Assembly: GCA_941918925.1 (NCBI GenBank)
Contig: OW799237.1
Location: 56,284,997-56,348,996, forward strand
DNA length: 64,000 nucleotides
Source of the DNA: Phyto melanocephala
Lineage: Eukaryota > Arthropoda > Insecta > Diptera > Rhinophoridae
Direction of reading: 5' to 3'
Part shown: piece by piece, positions 54,126 through 64,000 of the stretch
How positions within the stretch are numbered: position 1 is the first letter of the stretch
How the letters are laid out: the number at the start of each line of letters is the position of its first letter
Notes under the pieces: model-generated
What the model was told of the DNA's origin: nothing
The model's database searches: none
What the model saw: the letters and a program-made list of their open reading frames with translations, nothing else
Position numbers and translations under genes: made by a program

Positions 54126-54782
54126 AAATATTTGTGAATTTATTGCACTACTTGTTTTGATTTTTAATTTCAGATATAATGCCAAACACAAAATCCTAAT
54201 TTTCTGTGTAAAATACATTAAAATTAGGTTAAAAATCCTAACAGGGTAGAAAAGTGAAAAATCGGGAAGAGTTTGGTACTTTTTAGAACATAATTACTTT
54301 TATGCAAAAAAGAGTAGTAAGAGTAAAAGAGTTACATAGATATTTGAACATTTTAAACTTGGAATTTGGAACTTGGACCAAAAATTTACTTTTTCGCTTT
54401 TCTGTGGTACTTTTGGTATTTTCTACGTTTATGAAGGTAGGATTATACAATCAAGGACTATTGATTCCAGGTGAGACTGAAAATGTTATGGGCGACGAAA
54501 AAGGTACTTTTTTGAATTTTTAACATTAAACATAAAAAATGTTAGCGTCATTTTTGCAAATTATGAATCTTACTTTTTGAAACTCAGTAGCATTGATCTT
54601 GCTTTTAGTTAGGAAATATATGCCGGATATATCCTTACTATACTTTTTATTTTTCTAAGTAAATTGAATCAGAGATACAAATTTTCATAAATTGAACCAA
54701 AAATATTTAATAATTATAAAAAGAACTTGAGTATTCAACAAATAGTAAGAACTGCGCTGTCGAAGTAGCTGGTTAAATGCTA
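54107..54782 (+). mobile_element. Helitron B, 3' portion
   Basis: Shares with 41570-42757 the block aacagggtagaaaag ... atgttatgggcgac and the 3' hairpin/terminus CTGTCGAAGTAGCTGG ... AATGCTAG|T. The 5' part is missing. Confidence 0.75.
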
Positions 54783-54905
54783 GTAGGTTAGGTTAGGTTA
54801 TATCCGGCAACCGCCCGAAGGCATAGCTCACTTGGGTCCTCCGAGGGTCCCGTTGTGATACCGTAGGCACCATCGCCCGTTTGTCTATGTCCTCTGACCG
54901 TCGTT
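54783..54905 (-). mobile_element. LOA-like LINE 3' tail fragment
   Basis: On the minus strand it reads acaacgggaccctcggagga then cccaagtgagctatgcc and ends in taacctaacctaacct. This is a 3' UTR and pentanucleotide tail of a LINE, with almost all of the element truncated. It abuts the Helitron B terminus. Confidence 0.6.
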
Positions 54906-55329
54906 GGTGTATAAATGCTGCATTTTAGAATTGATCTCATCGCCTTATTTTGTAGTTTTTGCAGTCTTTCAATTTGTGTTACTGCGCAAGATGTATACAA
55001 AATTGTCGAGCCAAATTCAAAATGTGGTTTTATCATTGTATTATAAATATTTATAGCAGTCATAAAAGATATTTTGTTACGTATTCGATTGAATAAACCG
55101 ATTTTCTTTACTATTTTCCTACATATGTATATATTCAATATGTTCCTTAAATTTTAATTGTCTATTATAAAACCCAAATATTTTATTTGATTCACTTCTT
55201 CAATTACTTGATTATTAATTTCAAAACTTGATTCGCTATTGTTCATATTTATTCGCAATAATTTTGTTTTGCCTTCATTTAATTTTAATTTGTTCATCTT
55301 TAGCCATTTATTTATATTATTTATGTCAT
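54906..55329 (-). pseudogene. LINE J4 reverse transcriptase, C-terminal part
   Basis: Reads NKWLKMNKLKLNEGKTKLLR, VNQIKYLGFIIDN, stop, then KKIGLFNRIRNKISFMTAIN and MIKPHFEFGSTILYTSCAV, ending AMRSILKCSIYTP, where a LOA 3' tail begins. It aligns block by block with J1. Confidence 0.85.
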
Positions 55330-55538
55330 GGTTGGTTGGTTGGTTATCGTGGTAGTTCGCTGCACGCCAACAGTCAAGTAGAGTCTGTATGACTCCATTT
55401 TGACAGGACCACATCACTCGTCAGCTTCCAATGTATCTCAGAATAAAATCCAAGAGTAAGGGTACTAGATCCACCCCGTGGCCGTGAGGTATCTCAGTAG
55501 ATAATTCAGTCCAACTTCAGATATCGCAGAGAGGCCAT

Positions 55539-57440
55539 CTAGTATATGCTCACCCAGAAATCTGTGTCTCTTTGCCGCCAGTGCAGGACATTCGCAGAGA
55601 AAGTGGAAAACCGATTCCCGTGACCCGTCAATACCGCCAGCAACCTCGATATGTCCCTCCGACTTCGACTGGTAAGTTGCGATGTACGTCGTGCATCAAA
55701 AGAGGGCCACGTAAGCCGTGCCACCTTACACGTGCTTAGCCCACGCCACCTGTTATCAGCCTTCCGGAGAAAGTGTCTGGAGATTCTGCTTTTAATAGTC
55801 CCCAACGGGATTGAAACTGCAATTGCATTAGAGATATCCAAAGCAGATCTTCCCCTGGCTAGCTCATTAGCACGCTCGTTACCATAGTGGCCCTTATGCG
55901 CAGGAATCCAAACTAGAGTAACGTCAGCCCGCTGACCAAGCCTTGACAGTTCCTTTCTACATTGGCCAACTAATTTAGACGTAGTAATGTATGACCTAAA
56001 TGACAAGAGTGCCGCCTGACTGTCGACAAATATACCAATGCTCCTGTGAATATTCCCGTCATTCAGTATCCTACATGCTTCCCTGATAGCGAGTACTTCC
56101 GCCTGAAAAACGTTGCAATCATCCGGAAGACGGAAGGAGAGTTCAATCTCCGGTCCATCAGCGAAGACACCAGATCCAACACCACATTCCATCCTAGAAC
56201 CGTCAGTATAGATCCTGGTGTCAAAGCTCCCCAAAAGGCGACCCCCATTCCACTCTCTCCTGGAGGGAATAAGAACCCTGAACGCCCCATCAAAATCCAT
56301 GTAGGGCGTAACGTAGTCAGAGGGTTTATTCACGCTCGAAGGCAGAGTGGCCAATATACTCGCATGGCCATACGTCCTAGACCTCCAACAGCCAGTCGCA
56401 TTAAGCCTCACCGCACTACTTGCGGATGTGGCCAATATATGAATATCTATAGGAACGAGATGCAACATAGTGTTCAGCGCTTCCGAAGGACTAGTTCGCA
56501 TCGCTCCCGTTATCCCAATGCATGCCGATCTCTGTACTCTATACAACTGGTCCACAACATATTTACGCCCCGTTGCAGTCCACCATACCAGAGATCCATT
56601 AGTGAGAATCGGAAGTACTACGGCCGTATACATCCATTTAATCATGTTGGGGGTAAGTCCCCATTTCCTACCAAACATCCCACGACACGTGTAGTAGGCC
56701 ACCGTAGCCTTCTTCACCCTGTGCTGGACGTTCAGCTTCCATGACAATTTAGAGTCCAGGATAATACCCAGATATTTCGCCCTATCCGATAGGGGATTTT
56801 CGCAGTTCCCCGACCTCGGTGGTCTGAAGCTCGGAATCTTGGTCTTTGTTGTGAACAGTACCAGTTCCGTTTTGCTTAAGTTTACTACTAGACCGCTGTC
56901 CGTGGCCCAGTTTCTTAGTAATCTCAATGCATCGGACATGATATCGCTAATCACGTCCGGAAACAGTCCCGATAATAGTATCACAACATCGTCCGCATAA
57001 GCCACGACCTTTATTAAGCTATTGTCCAGTTCAATAAGAATCTTGTTAACAACAATAAGCCAAAGCAGTGGAGAGATCACACCGCCCTGAGGTGTACCTC
57101 TTTCCACTAGCCTTGACATAGTGCTGTTACCAAGATTAGCAATAACCACTCTTGTGCTCAGCATGGACACTAGCCAGTTGCTGATGTACTCCTCAACCTC
57201 CAGACCAGTGAGGGCATGCTGAATCGCAAGGGTGGTTACGTTATTGAAGGCCCCTTCTATATCCAAGAAGGCTGCCATAGTATACTGCCCGAATTCGAGA
57301 GACCTCTCTATAGTCCCCACGACCTCATGTAGAGCCGTCTCCGTAGAGCGTCCCTTAAGATAGGCATGCTGACTGCCCGACAAACGCGTCGTTCCTTCCA
57401 GTCGCTGCCTGATATGAGAGTCGATGAGTCGTTCCAGTGT
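55539..57440 (-). pseudogene. LOA-like ORF2: reverse transcriptase and RNase H
   Basis: A 614-codon open segment. RT motifs include SQHAYLKGRSTETALHEVVG, AAFLDIEGAFNNV, RGTPQGGVISPLLW and the catalytic KVVAYADDVVILLS. The thumb region has LSDRAKYLGIILDSKLSWK. RNase H has RIYTDGSRMECGVG, FQAEVLAIREA, FVDSQAALLSF and WIPAHKGHYGNERANELARG, so all four acidic/histidine positions are present. It ends in a stop after TDFWVSIY, short of the usual C-terminal cysteine motif. A one-base shift near 57437 separates it from the upstream segment. The fold of motifs is LOA/I-like. Confidence 0.9.
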
Positions 57441-58384
57441 TTTAAGCTGAAAAGATGAATCGGACGAAAGTCTTTCGCACTATCATGACTTCTCCTGCCG
57501 ATCTTCGGAATAAAAACGACCCTGACCCTTCTCCAATTCCCAGGAATATAATTTAGAGATAGGCAGAGCATGAAAATCCTCTGGAGCCAGGGAATAACAT
57601 ATCCCTTGGCACTCTGTAACATACGTGGCAGAATTTCGTCAGGTCCAGGTGATTTATATGGGGAGAAACTATCAATAGCCCACGAGATTCTCTCGTAAGA
57701 AAATATGTTCCCATCGACCACGGAATGGGTCCTATTCGCACTCACGATTCCCGTATCAACCTCCCTGCATCCCGGAAAGTGAGTGTTCATAAGTATATCA
57801 AGGGATTCAGCCGAAGATTCAGACCAGGAGTCATCCTTCCTTTTTATATAGGTCGGAATTGACTGATCCCTGGCTAGAATCTTACTAAGTCGCGCTGTGT
57901 CCCTAGTGCTGTCTATAGATCCGCAGAAGTCTCTCCATGAACTTCTTTTTGCGGCCGCTATAGCTTTCTTATAAGCTTTCGGTTTATCGCGGTACGGCTG
58001 CCACGATTTGCTCTCATAACATTCATTAAAGGCCCTACGTGCCTCCCTCCGAAGGCTAGAGAGCTCCGAGCTCCACCATGGAGGGAAGGTTTTCCTAACC
58101 TTCGTCATAGGGCAGGAAATTTCGAAGGCTTTCACCATAACGTTGCTGAAACACTTCTCCATTTCCTCAAGACCAGTTATCGAATCTTCGATGACTGGCA
58201 GTTTAATCAATTTACGCTTTACGACCCCATTGAACTTAAACCAGTCAGTTCTTCTTGGGTTCCGAAAAAGCGGTGTCGTAATCTCGTCACGAAGTCTAAT
58301 CTCGAAGAGAATCCAGTTATGATCGGAAAAATACCTCTTACTGGATACCGTCCACCTATCAACTGATATCCTAGACTTATGCCA
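57430..58384 (-). pseudogene. LOA-like ORF2: endonuclease end to RT start
   Basis: After the MITE the frame reads SRISVDRWTVSSKRYFSDHN, giving the SDHNWI endonuclease end. A shift near 58215 is followed by WWSSELSSLRREARRAFNEC, SPYKSPGPDEILPRMLQSAK and NWRRVRVVFIPKIGRRSHDS, ending KDFRPIHLFS. These are the RT fingers of non-LTR elements. The one-base deletion at the end breaks the link to the palm domain. Confidence 0.88.
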
Positions 58385-58891
58385 TGTTCACACGGCAATA
58401 TGAATCTCGTGGTTCGCTCTCTGAATCTCGAATGCGAACCCTGCCGTTCAGACGATAGTTCTTGTTTCACTTTGAATTTTTTTTTTTTTCAATTTAACGC
58501 GGCTTTTTGTTTTTTCTGAGGTTTATTGAAGTCATTCCTCTACACTTTAAAATAAGTTTCACTATTTCTCTTTTTTCCATTTTAATTTAAATATACATAT
58601 TTATGTACATATATGTATTTTTATTTCCACAATGATTTTTTGCACACAATATTTTTTCTGTCTTCCTTTGTTTATTTTTGTTTTTGATAGCCAGTACAGA
58701 TAAATTAGCGATTTTTTGTTATCAAAATTAGAGATGATAGCAAATTCTTCGAGATTCGCAGCAAGATTCAAAATGAACCAGGTGGATTCGCTCTCAAAAT
58801 TTTGTATGGCGAATCTTGTAGATTTAATCAAGATTCCGTCGCGAACCTTGAATGAGAGAGCGAACCTCGATATTTGCTGTCCGTGTGAACA
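58385..58891. mobile_element. MITE K inside the LOA-like endonuclease
   Basis: Inverted ends CATGTTCACACGG, continuing imperfectly through gttcgctctct on both sides. About 507 bp, AT-rich core. The endonuclease frame is continuous across it: DITLMNSN on one side, SRISVDRW on the other. No clear target duplication. Confidence 0.8.
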
Positions 58892-59468
58892 TGCTATTAC
58901 TATTCATGAGTGTAATGTCCAGTACCTCCTCCCATCCATTGTGATTAACCGAACTCGGAAAAATGAATGTTGTGGTGTTACCAGAGTTACATATACTTAA
59001 CTTGTTAGTATTAATGAAATCAAGGGTATACTCACCACGTTCATTAATCTCAGTGCTGCCCCAGATCGTGTGCCTTGCATTGGCATCGCAGCCCAGGACC
59101 ATATCGTCAGATACCCCGATTGAGGCTAGAAGATTACTCACTTCCACTGGCGGAGCAGGATTCTCATGCGCCATGTAGCTCGAGGCAATTATAAAGCTTT
59201 TTCTGTTTGGCAGCTCGACCTTTGCAACTGTAAGGTCCGCTGAGCTAAGCTGCGTACAAAGAAAAATATTAATATTCTTTTTGGCAATAAGACATGACCT
59301 AGGCTTACCACAATCTTTTGCGTAGAGTACTTTGTATAATGAGGACGGGAACCCTTTTACCACCGAGTTGACTACCCAGGGTTCCTGCAATAGTCCAATG
59401 TCCAGATCCTCCTCAGCTAAGAGCATCCGAAAGTTATCTGTAGCGCATTTCGAGTGCTGCAGATTCAT
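58892..59468 (-). pseudogene. LOA-like ORF2: endonuclease N-terminal part
   Basis: Starts near MNLQHSKCATDNFRMLLAEE. Motifs are LLQEPWVVN (catalytic E), SSYMAHENP, LGCDANARHTIWGS (D and N) and the VLDITLMNS block before the MITE. AP-type endonuclease residues E, D, N present; D and H (SDH) are after the MITE. Would nick target DNA in target-primed reverse transcription. Confidence 0.9.
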
Positions 59469-59484
59469 TTAGACTATTTTAAGT

Positions 59485-59871
59485 GCCATTATGTTAATTA
59501 GTGGACGGTTCCGAGAGGTTCATCCCAGACAGCAGAGCGTTGGCGGCTTCAACGACATCCGCTTCACCTGAACCTGTTGGTCGGAATACCTTCACCTTTG
59601 CTTCCCGCACACCGAAAAACAGTTTGATCAACCAATTATCCATTGAGATACTAGGGTTTTGAAGCTTCAGACATCTTTTGGGCATCGGCCTTCATCTTTG
59701 GTAACCAAATCCTTGCCCGAGGTCTCATTGGAATCTCTTCAGCAGGGATGAGCTTAAGACTTAAGCCTTCCCAGTCACCGCTAATCTGAGAAATGCTCTT
59801 GCTGAGAAAGTCCTTTGAGAACTCGTCCAAGCACTTGATTACCCTGTAGCCCCGGTGTATCTCGCCGGAGA
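59485..59871 (-). pseudogene. LOA-like ORF1, C-terminal fragment
   Basis: Reads HRGYRVIKCLDEFSKDFLSK, GDWEGLSLKLIPAEEIPMRP and ARIWLPK, then in a shifted frame LQNPSISMDNWLIK and VFRPTGSGEADVVEA. This matches the ORF1 end of the LOA group in character. The element is 5'-truncated just upstream, which is the normal fate of LINE insertions. Confidence 0.6.
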
Positions 59872-61850
59872 TATGTCATACACCATATTAGAATTGCACT
59901 GTTCTTCTAGATTTTCCTCTGTAAAAATTAGCGTATATAAGATGACTTCACACTTCAAAACGTTTGGCATATCATTAATATATATAATAAATAGTAATGC
60001 TCCCAAGATAGATCCTTGGGGCACTCCACAGTCATTATTTATAAAATTTGATTTGACATTCTCTAATTTAACACTTTGTTTTCGATTATTTAAATACGAT
60101 TTAAACCATTCTAATTGCGTACATATATAACTTTTATATCAAAATGTCTCTGTCTATAGTTTCGAATGCTCTTTTAAAATCTAAGAAAATTGCCAATAGT
60201 TTTTTATTTTTGCCAATATATTTCCATCTATTAATGACATAATTTACCGCTGTTTCACACGAAAATTTTTTTCTAAAACCTGATTGTACTTTGAAAAAAG
60301 TTTGTTTTTCTCGAAATAATTTTCCAACTGTTGTTTTACGACTTTCTCAATTACTTTTTAACATGTTTTTAATGTATTTATCGGTCTAAATTCTTCACAC
60401 TTGGATGTTTTTGCAATTTTCTCAATTTTCATCATTGACGACACTTTCCAATTTTCTGGAAATTCTCCCGTTTCCAGTGATTTGTTTATTATCTTATGCA
60501 ACATCTTTCCTATTACATTCCAATTATCTAATATTACTCTTTTTGATACATTGTTAAAATCAGGTTTATTCTTAATATCTCTACATATATTTTTTAATTC
60601 CTGTATATTTATTGAATTACATTTAAATTGGGTATTTATCACAGTTATTTGGTTCATATATTGCACTTTTTCTATTGAATCTCTAATTGACTTAACACTA
60701 TCCACAAAGAAATTATTGAATTTGTCGACTATTTGATTTACGTTCCTATATTCTACTTTGTCAAATATCACAGATTTTATCACAGTTTTATCTTTGCAAA
60801 TTACTAAGCTTTCTATCTCTTTCCACATATGTTTTTGGTCTTTGGCATTAGATATTGTTTTATTTATAAATTCGTTTTTCTCATAATCTATTTTCGTTTT
60901 ATATTTATTTCTAATTATTTTATACCGATTCCAAGCATCGGTTGTGTTTTCTTTTTTCGCCTTATGATATTCATTAATTTTTTGTTTTTTTTTTAGTATT
61001 TTGATTTCTCTGTTAAACCATTTGTTTACATTACTTTTGTAATTAGTTGTCTTTGTAATTGTGAATTTTTTTATTGTATCTTCGATGCCATTGTCAAATT
61101 TGTATACGATGTTATGTATGTTGTCGTTTTCACAGTAGTTTAAAGTGCTAATTAATTCTCTATTAAATAGTGTTTTATTGTATTTAAAACTGTTAACTTA
61201 TTTTCTTCTTTACTTCTTTGCATTTTCGTCTTTTGATAATTATATCTATTGTCTCATGATCAGCTATTTTGTTCGAATTATTATTTCTCACTGATACATT
61301 TTCACTATTTGTTATAATATCATCTATTAATGTTCTTGAATTATTAGTCACTCTTGTATACTCATTAACAATTTGTTTTAGTCCATTATCGTTCGTAGTT
61401 CCTAAAAATCTGTTTATATATGTATCATCTTTACACCAATCTATGTTGAAGTCGCCTGCTATTATGACTTCATGGTTTGTCTCACAGATTTTTTAACTTA
61501 ATTCTTGAAATGCTTCACAAAATTCTATTTCCCTGCAGCTTGGAGATCTATTAACAGCCACGATATTTAATTTTATATGTTCGTATTCAGTCATATATGC
61601 ACCCATCCAATATTTTGAATGCAGTTTTGAAATAAATAATGACACCACCTGTATGTATTGAATTTGACATTATCGCGTAATGATCATATTGTTGTATTTA
61701 ATATTAATTTTCCTCCATATCTTCTGTTATATCTGTTTCTGATAATATTATAAAATCTGGTTTTTTAAGAGAAGCCATTATTTCTATTTGAGTAAAATTG
61801 TTTATCAATCCTTGTGCATTTGTATATATTCCTATTATGTCCTTTGATTG
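59872..61850 (-). pseudogene. LINE J4 ORF2: endonuclease relic and RT N-terminus; catalytic ADD deleted
   Basis: The endonuclease part is broken (KPDFIILSETDIT, IIYFKTAFK, RTLIDDIITNSENV). The RT N-terminal half is open at 60358-60828 (MWKEIESLVICKDKTVIKSV ... LETGEFPENWKVSSMMKIEK ... KCEEFRPINTL). Further frames give [32 protein letters not shown] and VLKCEVILYTLIFTEENLEE. Where relatives read [12 protein letters not shown], this copy reads ILYTLIFTE: an exact in-frame 9-bp deletion of the ADD codons. Catalytically dead. Confidence 0.88.
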
Positions 61851-62171
61851 TTAAATGTTGAGTCCATTTCTTCTCATTTTTAATCTTAGCTTATTTTGGT
61901 ATACTGGGCATTCCTTACTATTAGTAGTGTGATTATTTTCTAGACCCAAATTGAATTTTTTGTTCGATCTAATACAGTTTATACATTTTATTATAACGTT
62001 CTGGTTGCATTCACTTTGCTTGTGTGTTCCGTGACATTTGTAACATTTTTCTTGATTCCTACAATCTTTCGCCTTATGATTAAATTCCTTGCATTTATAA
62101 CACATTAACACTTCTGTTCCATCAAAAACTCTGCACTTTTCCCATCCAACATTTATTTTTTGGGCAGCCAA
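61851..62171 (-). pseudogene. LINE J4 ORF1, zinc-knuckle end
   Basis: CCHC knuckles CYKCKEFNHKAKDC and CYKCHGTHKQSEC plus a third CINCI...C-type motif, with the preceding INVGWEKCRVFD typical of jockey-group ORF1 (Gag-like) proteins. Stop after KMRRNGLNI. The N-terminal part beyond 62171 is broken by stops, and the element is lost at 62259, where a copia LTR starts. Confidence 0.85.
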
Positions 62172-62258
62172 TATGTTTGTGTATGTTTCACTATGACAAT
62201 GACAATCTTTGTATTGTATACTTATCTATTATTCTTTTTGTATTCATATGATTTAACT

Positions 62259-64000
62259 TGTTGGGCAAAATTATTTGTGGAAGGAAATAAAAATACTGCA
62301 CAGTTAACTTAAAACGTATAAAAGAGAAAAATATGTAATTTAAGTGTTGCATTGAAAATTCAACAGAGTTACCTTTTCAATACTCCTCCTCAATGAACAC
62401 TTTCAAAATTTATATAAAAATAAGAATATACAAAAAAAAAACTTAAAACAATCCAATTATATTTATACACTTCAAATGACTTGGCTTAGCTAAGTTCTTT
62501 GTAAAGATATCTGCTGCATTCTCGGTATTTAGTATCAATATGCTTGCTCTACTGAGGATAAAATGGATTTTTAGCCAGATTCATTGCACTAATGTTGTCG
62601 GTTTTGATAACGATTGATATAGGACAATTGAGGTGCATTTCGCCTAATAACTTTCTTAAAAATGTAACCTCCTTAGATGTAGACGAAAGAGTCAAATACT
62701 CCGCCTCGGTACTGCTGAGAGCAGTATAGCACCATTCAATTTGTCTACCAGGCCTTTTATAAATAATTTGCTTATATGTTGTAGATAAATATATCAATAT
62801 CCTCTTGGCAGATGCCATATGTTACACATGTAGATCATTATTTCTCTGAGACAGTTTGCAAACAGAATGCAATATATCGGATCTTGTGTTTATCTCACGA
62901 GCGAACAGATAAATGATTGATATTGAGTTCAATCAACCTTCTGGCAATCTTCTTTCACGCACTTGATTTCATGTTTTGGATCTAAAGGTATAACTACACC
63001 TAGGTCTGCAAGTTGTCATATTATGATTTTCTAAGAGTTTTCTTATTTGTGATTTTTGACTAATTGCCAAACTGCTCCTATCACCAACTCGATTCACTTC
63101 AATGCTTAGAAAATATTTTATAGGGCCCTTGTCCACCACCTTTACCTTAGCAGCTATTAAGCTTTTAATTTTTACCACATCTTTCTCTTCCGAACAAGCA
63201 ATCAACAATCGTCTACATAAACTGCAATTATTTTAATGGAATTGCCGTTTTGTTTTAGGTACACACACTCACTTGTACACGATCGGAAACCAATTTCTCT
63301 CAAGATATTATCTAATTTTAAATTCCACTGTCTTTCTAATTGCGTTAAACCATAAAGATCCTTTTTCAATTTAAGAACATGGTGTGGATACTTTGAATTT
63401 ACAAAATTTTGTGGCTGACTTATGTAGATATCTTCATTTAACTCGCTGTTCAAGTAGGCGGATGAGACATCCATTTGATGGAGGTATAATTCGTACTCGG
63501 CAGCGATAGCAAAAATCATTCTGATAGTGTCGTATCGCAAAACAGCTGAAAACGTCTCTGTATAATTTAAACCATACTTCTGCGTGCAACCTTTTGCCAC
63601 AAGCCTGCCTTAAAGCGTTTAATCTCTTCTCTTTCATTACTCTTAACTGTAAAAACCCACTTATTGGAAACAGCCTTTTGACCCAAAGGAAGTTCGGTTA
63701 GTTCCCAGATGTTATTTTTCAATAATGCATCATACTTAATCTGCATTGCCTTCCACCACTCATTACCATATTAACTCTTTAAGGCTTCATCGACTGTATT
63801 GGGAACTTTGACCTTACCATCTGAACGTATAAAGCTCAAAACATTATATCCCTTTTTAGGTCTTCCAGGACCACTTGGTCGTGGTCTACCTCGACCTCTT
63901 GGAATTGCTCGTTTATCGGTAGTTGTATGTGTTTCCTCAGCTGATTTAAATCCTTCAAAATCAGATTCACTATCAACTTCTTCTTTAGATCTGATTGACT
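62259..64000 (-). mobile_element. Ty1/copia element, 3' part, runs off the right edge
   Basis: Minus strand: Pol sequence enters at the right edge and the 3' LTR lies at the left. A polypurine stretch (gaggaggag on the minus strand, about 62388-62396) follows the RNase H end. The likely 3' LTR is about 62259-62385, with edges uncertain. The coding region has stops and shifts. Confidence 0.85.
62400..64000 (-). pseudogene. Copia Pol: RT and RNase H, broken, partial at the window edge
   Basis: From the right edge: linker with RPSGPGRPKKGYNVLSF, then NEWWKAMQIKYDALLKNNIW and VSNKWVFTVKS. The RT has KGCTQKYGLNYTETFSAV, LHQMDVSSAYLNSEL, LKKDLYGLTQLERQW and the catalytic AVYVDDC, after which a shift leads to LIACSEEKDVVKIKSLIAAK. 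RNase H ends with CYTALSSTEAEYLTLSSTSK and IKTDNISAMNLAKNP. The motif order (ALSSTEAEY, VYVDD) is diagnostic of copia. At least three breaks. Confidence 0.88.

Larger units (their letters stand above)
55330..59871 (-). mobile_element. LOA-like LINE, 5'-truncated in ORF1
   Basis: The target duplication TATGTCAT at 55322-55329 and 59872-59879 is perfect. The 3' tail is (AACC)n at 55330-55345. It includes the ORF1 C-terminus, a nearly complete ORF2 (endonuclease, RT, RNase H) and a 3' UTR. A MITE interrupts the endonuclease. A GC content clearly higher than the surroundings fits a recently arrived LINE. Confidence 0.92.
54906..62258 (-). mobile_element. Jockey-like LINE J4, split by a LOA-like LINE
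   Basis: Order on the minus strand: ORF1 zinc knuckles, endonuclease relic, RT N-terminus, then the LOA insertion (55330-59871), then the RT C-terminus (54906-55329). The 8-bp duplication TATGTCAT flanks the LOA insert. With one copy removed, the frame reads in phase across the junction (SNMVYDINNINKWLKMNK). No RNase H domain is seen, as in jockey/CR1-type LINEs. The 5' end is cut by the copia LTR at 62259. Confidence 0.85.

Noticed and set aside
54784..54800. ggttaggttaggtta resembles the insect telomere repeat TTAGG
   Set aside because: Only three units, at the 3' end of a LOA-like LINE fragment. Flies lack TTAGG telomeres, and similar pentamer tails end LINEs. It is a LINE tail.
56046..56744. 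232-codon plus-strand open frame
   Set aside because: It lies antisense to the LOA-like RT/RNase H, whose motifs are unmistakable. Its composition is that of a shadow frame.

Overview
The window looks like intergenic or intronic DNA from a higher fly (Diptera, probably Schizophora). It is AT-rich, has spliceosomal signals, and almost all of it is transposable-element (TE) sequence. Families seen are Ty3/gypsy (a CsRn1-like copy and a second clade with a SAP-like Gag), BEL/Pao, Ty1/copia, LOA-like and jockey-like LINEs, a DD41D 'rosa-like' mariner, several hATs, Helitrons, MITEs and a dipteran dispersed repeat with GTCY-type microsatellites. The genus cannot be fixed from sequence alone. Nothing bacterial or viral-operon-like is present.

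Layout. 1-14.2 kb holds many short non-autonomous elements: repeat A with a TTCGGC-CGT-GCCGAA hairpin, TIR MITEs, mariner deletion derivatives and a BED-finger hAT at 10.7-12.8 kb. It also holds broken cellular-type coding pieces (THAP-like, coiled-coil, MADF). At 14209 lies the best host-gene candidate: a 46-codon first exon ending in VYKIVLTGG plus a consensus donor, which fits the N-terminus of a Ttd14-type P-loop protein split inside its Walker A motif. If correct, everything to the right on this strand is first-intron or gene-internal sequence.

15.7-48.6 kb is a nested complex. An old DNA transposon with a DFAENY-type protein (minus strand, 16747-17371 and 31313-32346) is split by CsRn1-like gypsy-1 (17372-31312, TSD TCCT). 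Its 3' LTR is split by a repeat A copy, which is split by the young gypsy-2 (23034-31017, TSD TACA, one intact 1368-codon Gag-Pol). The leader of gypsy-2 holds a decayed hAT (28302-29704). Next to this, a CACTG-ended transposon with about 300-bp TIRs (33089-47135) encodes a second widespread uncharacterised protein. It is split by hAT-D (34049-45304, TSD AATGTATA), which holds a Helitron (34313-42757), which holds a BEL element (34875-41401, TSD ATTAA), whose 5' LTR holds a MITE (35046-35430). Two inverted copies of repeat C (15671 and 48567) may be the outermost TIRs of the first transposon.

48.6-64 kb continues with a palindromic Helitron derivative, a nearly intact DD41D mariner (49369-50646), Helitron-in-Helitron (51038-52622), a solo LTR, LINE fragments, a LOA-like LINE (55330-59871) inserted in a jockey-like LINE (TSD TATGTCAT), and a broken copia element running off the right edge.

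There is no operon or pathway. The relationships between parts are insertion chronology: several interrupted reading frames become continuous across the insertion sites when one TSD copy is removed, so the order of events can be read directly.
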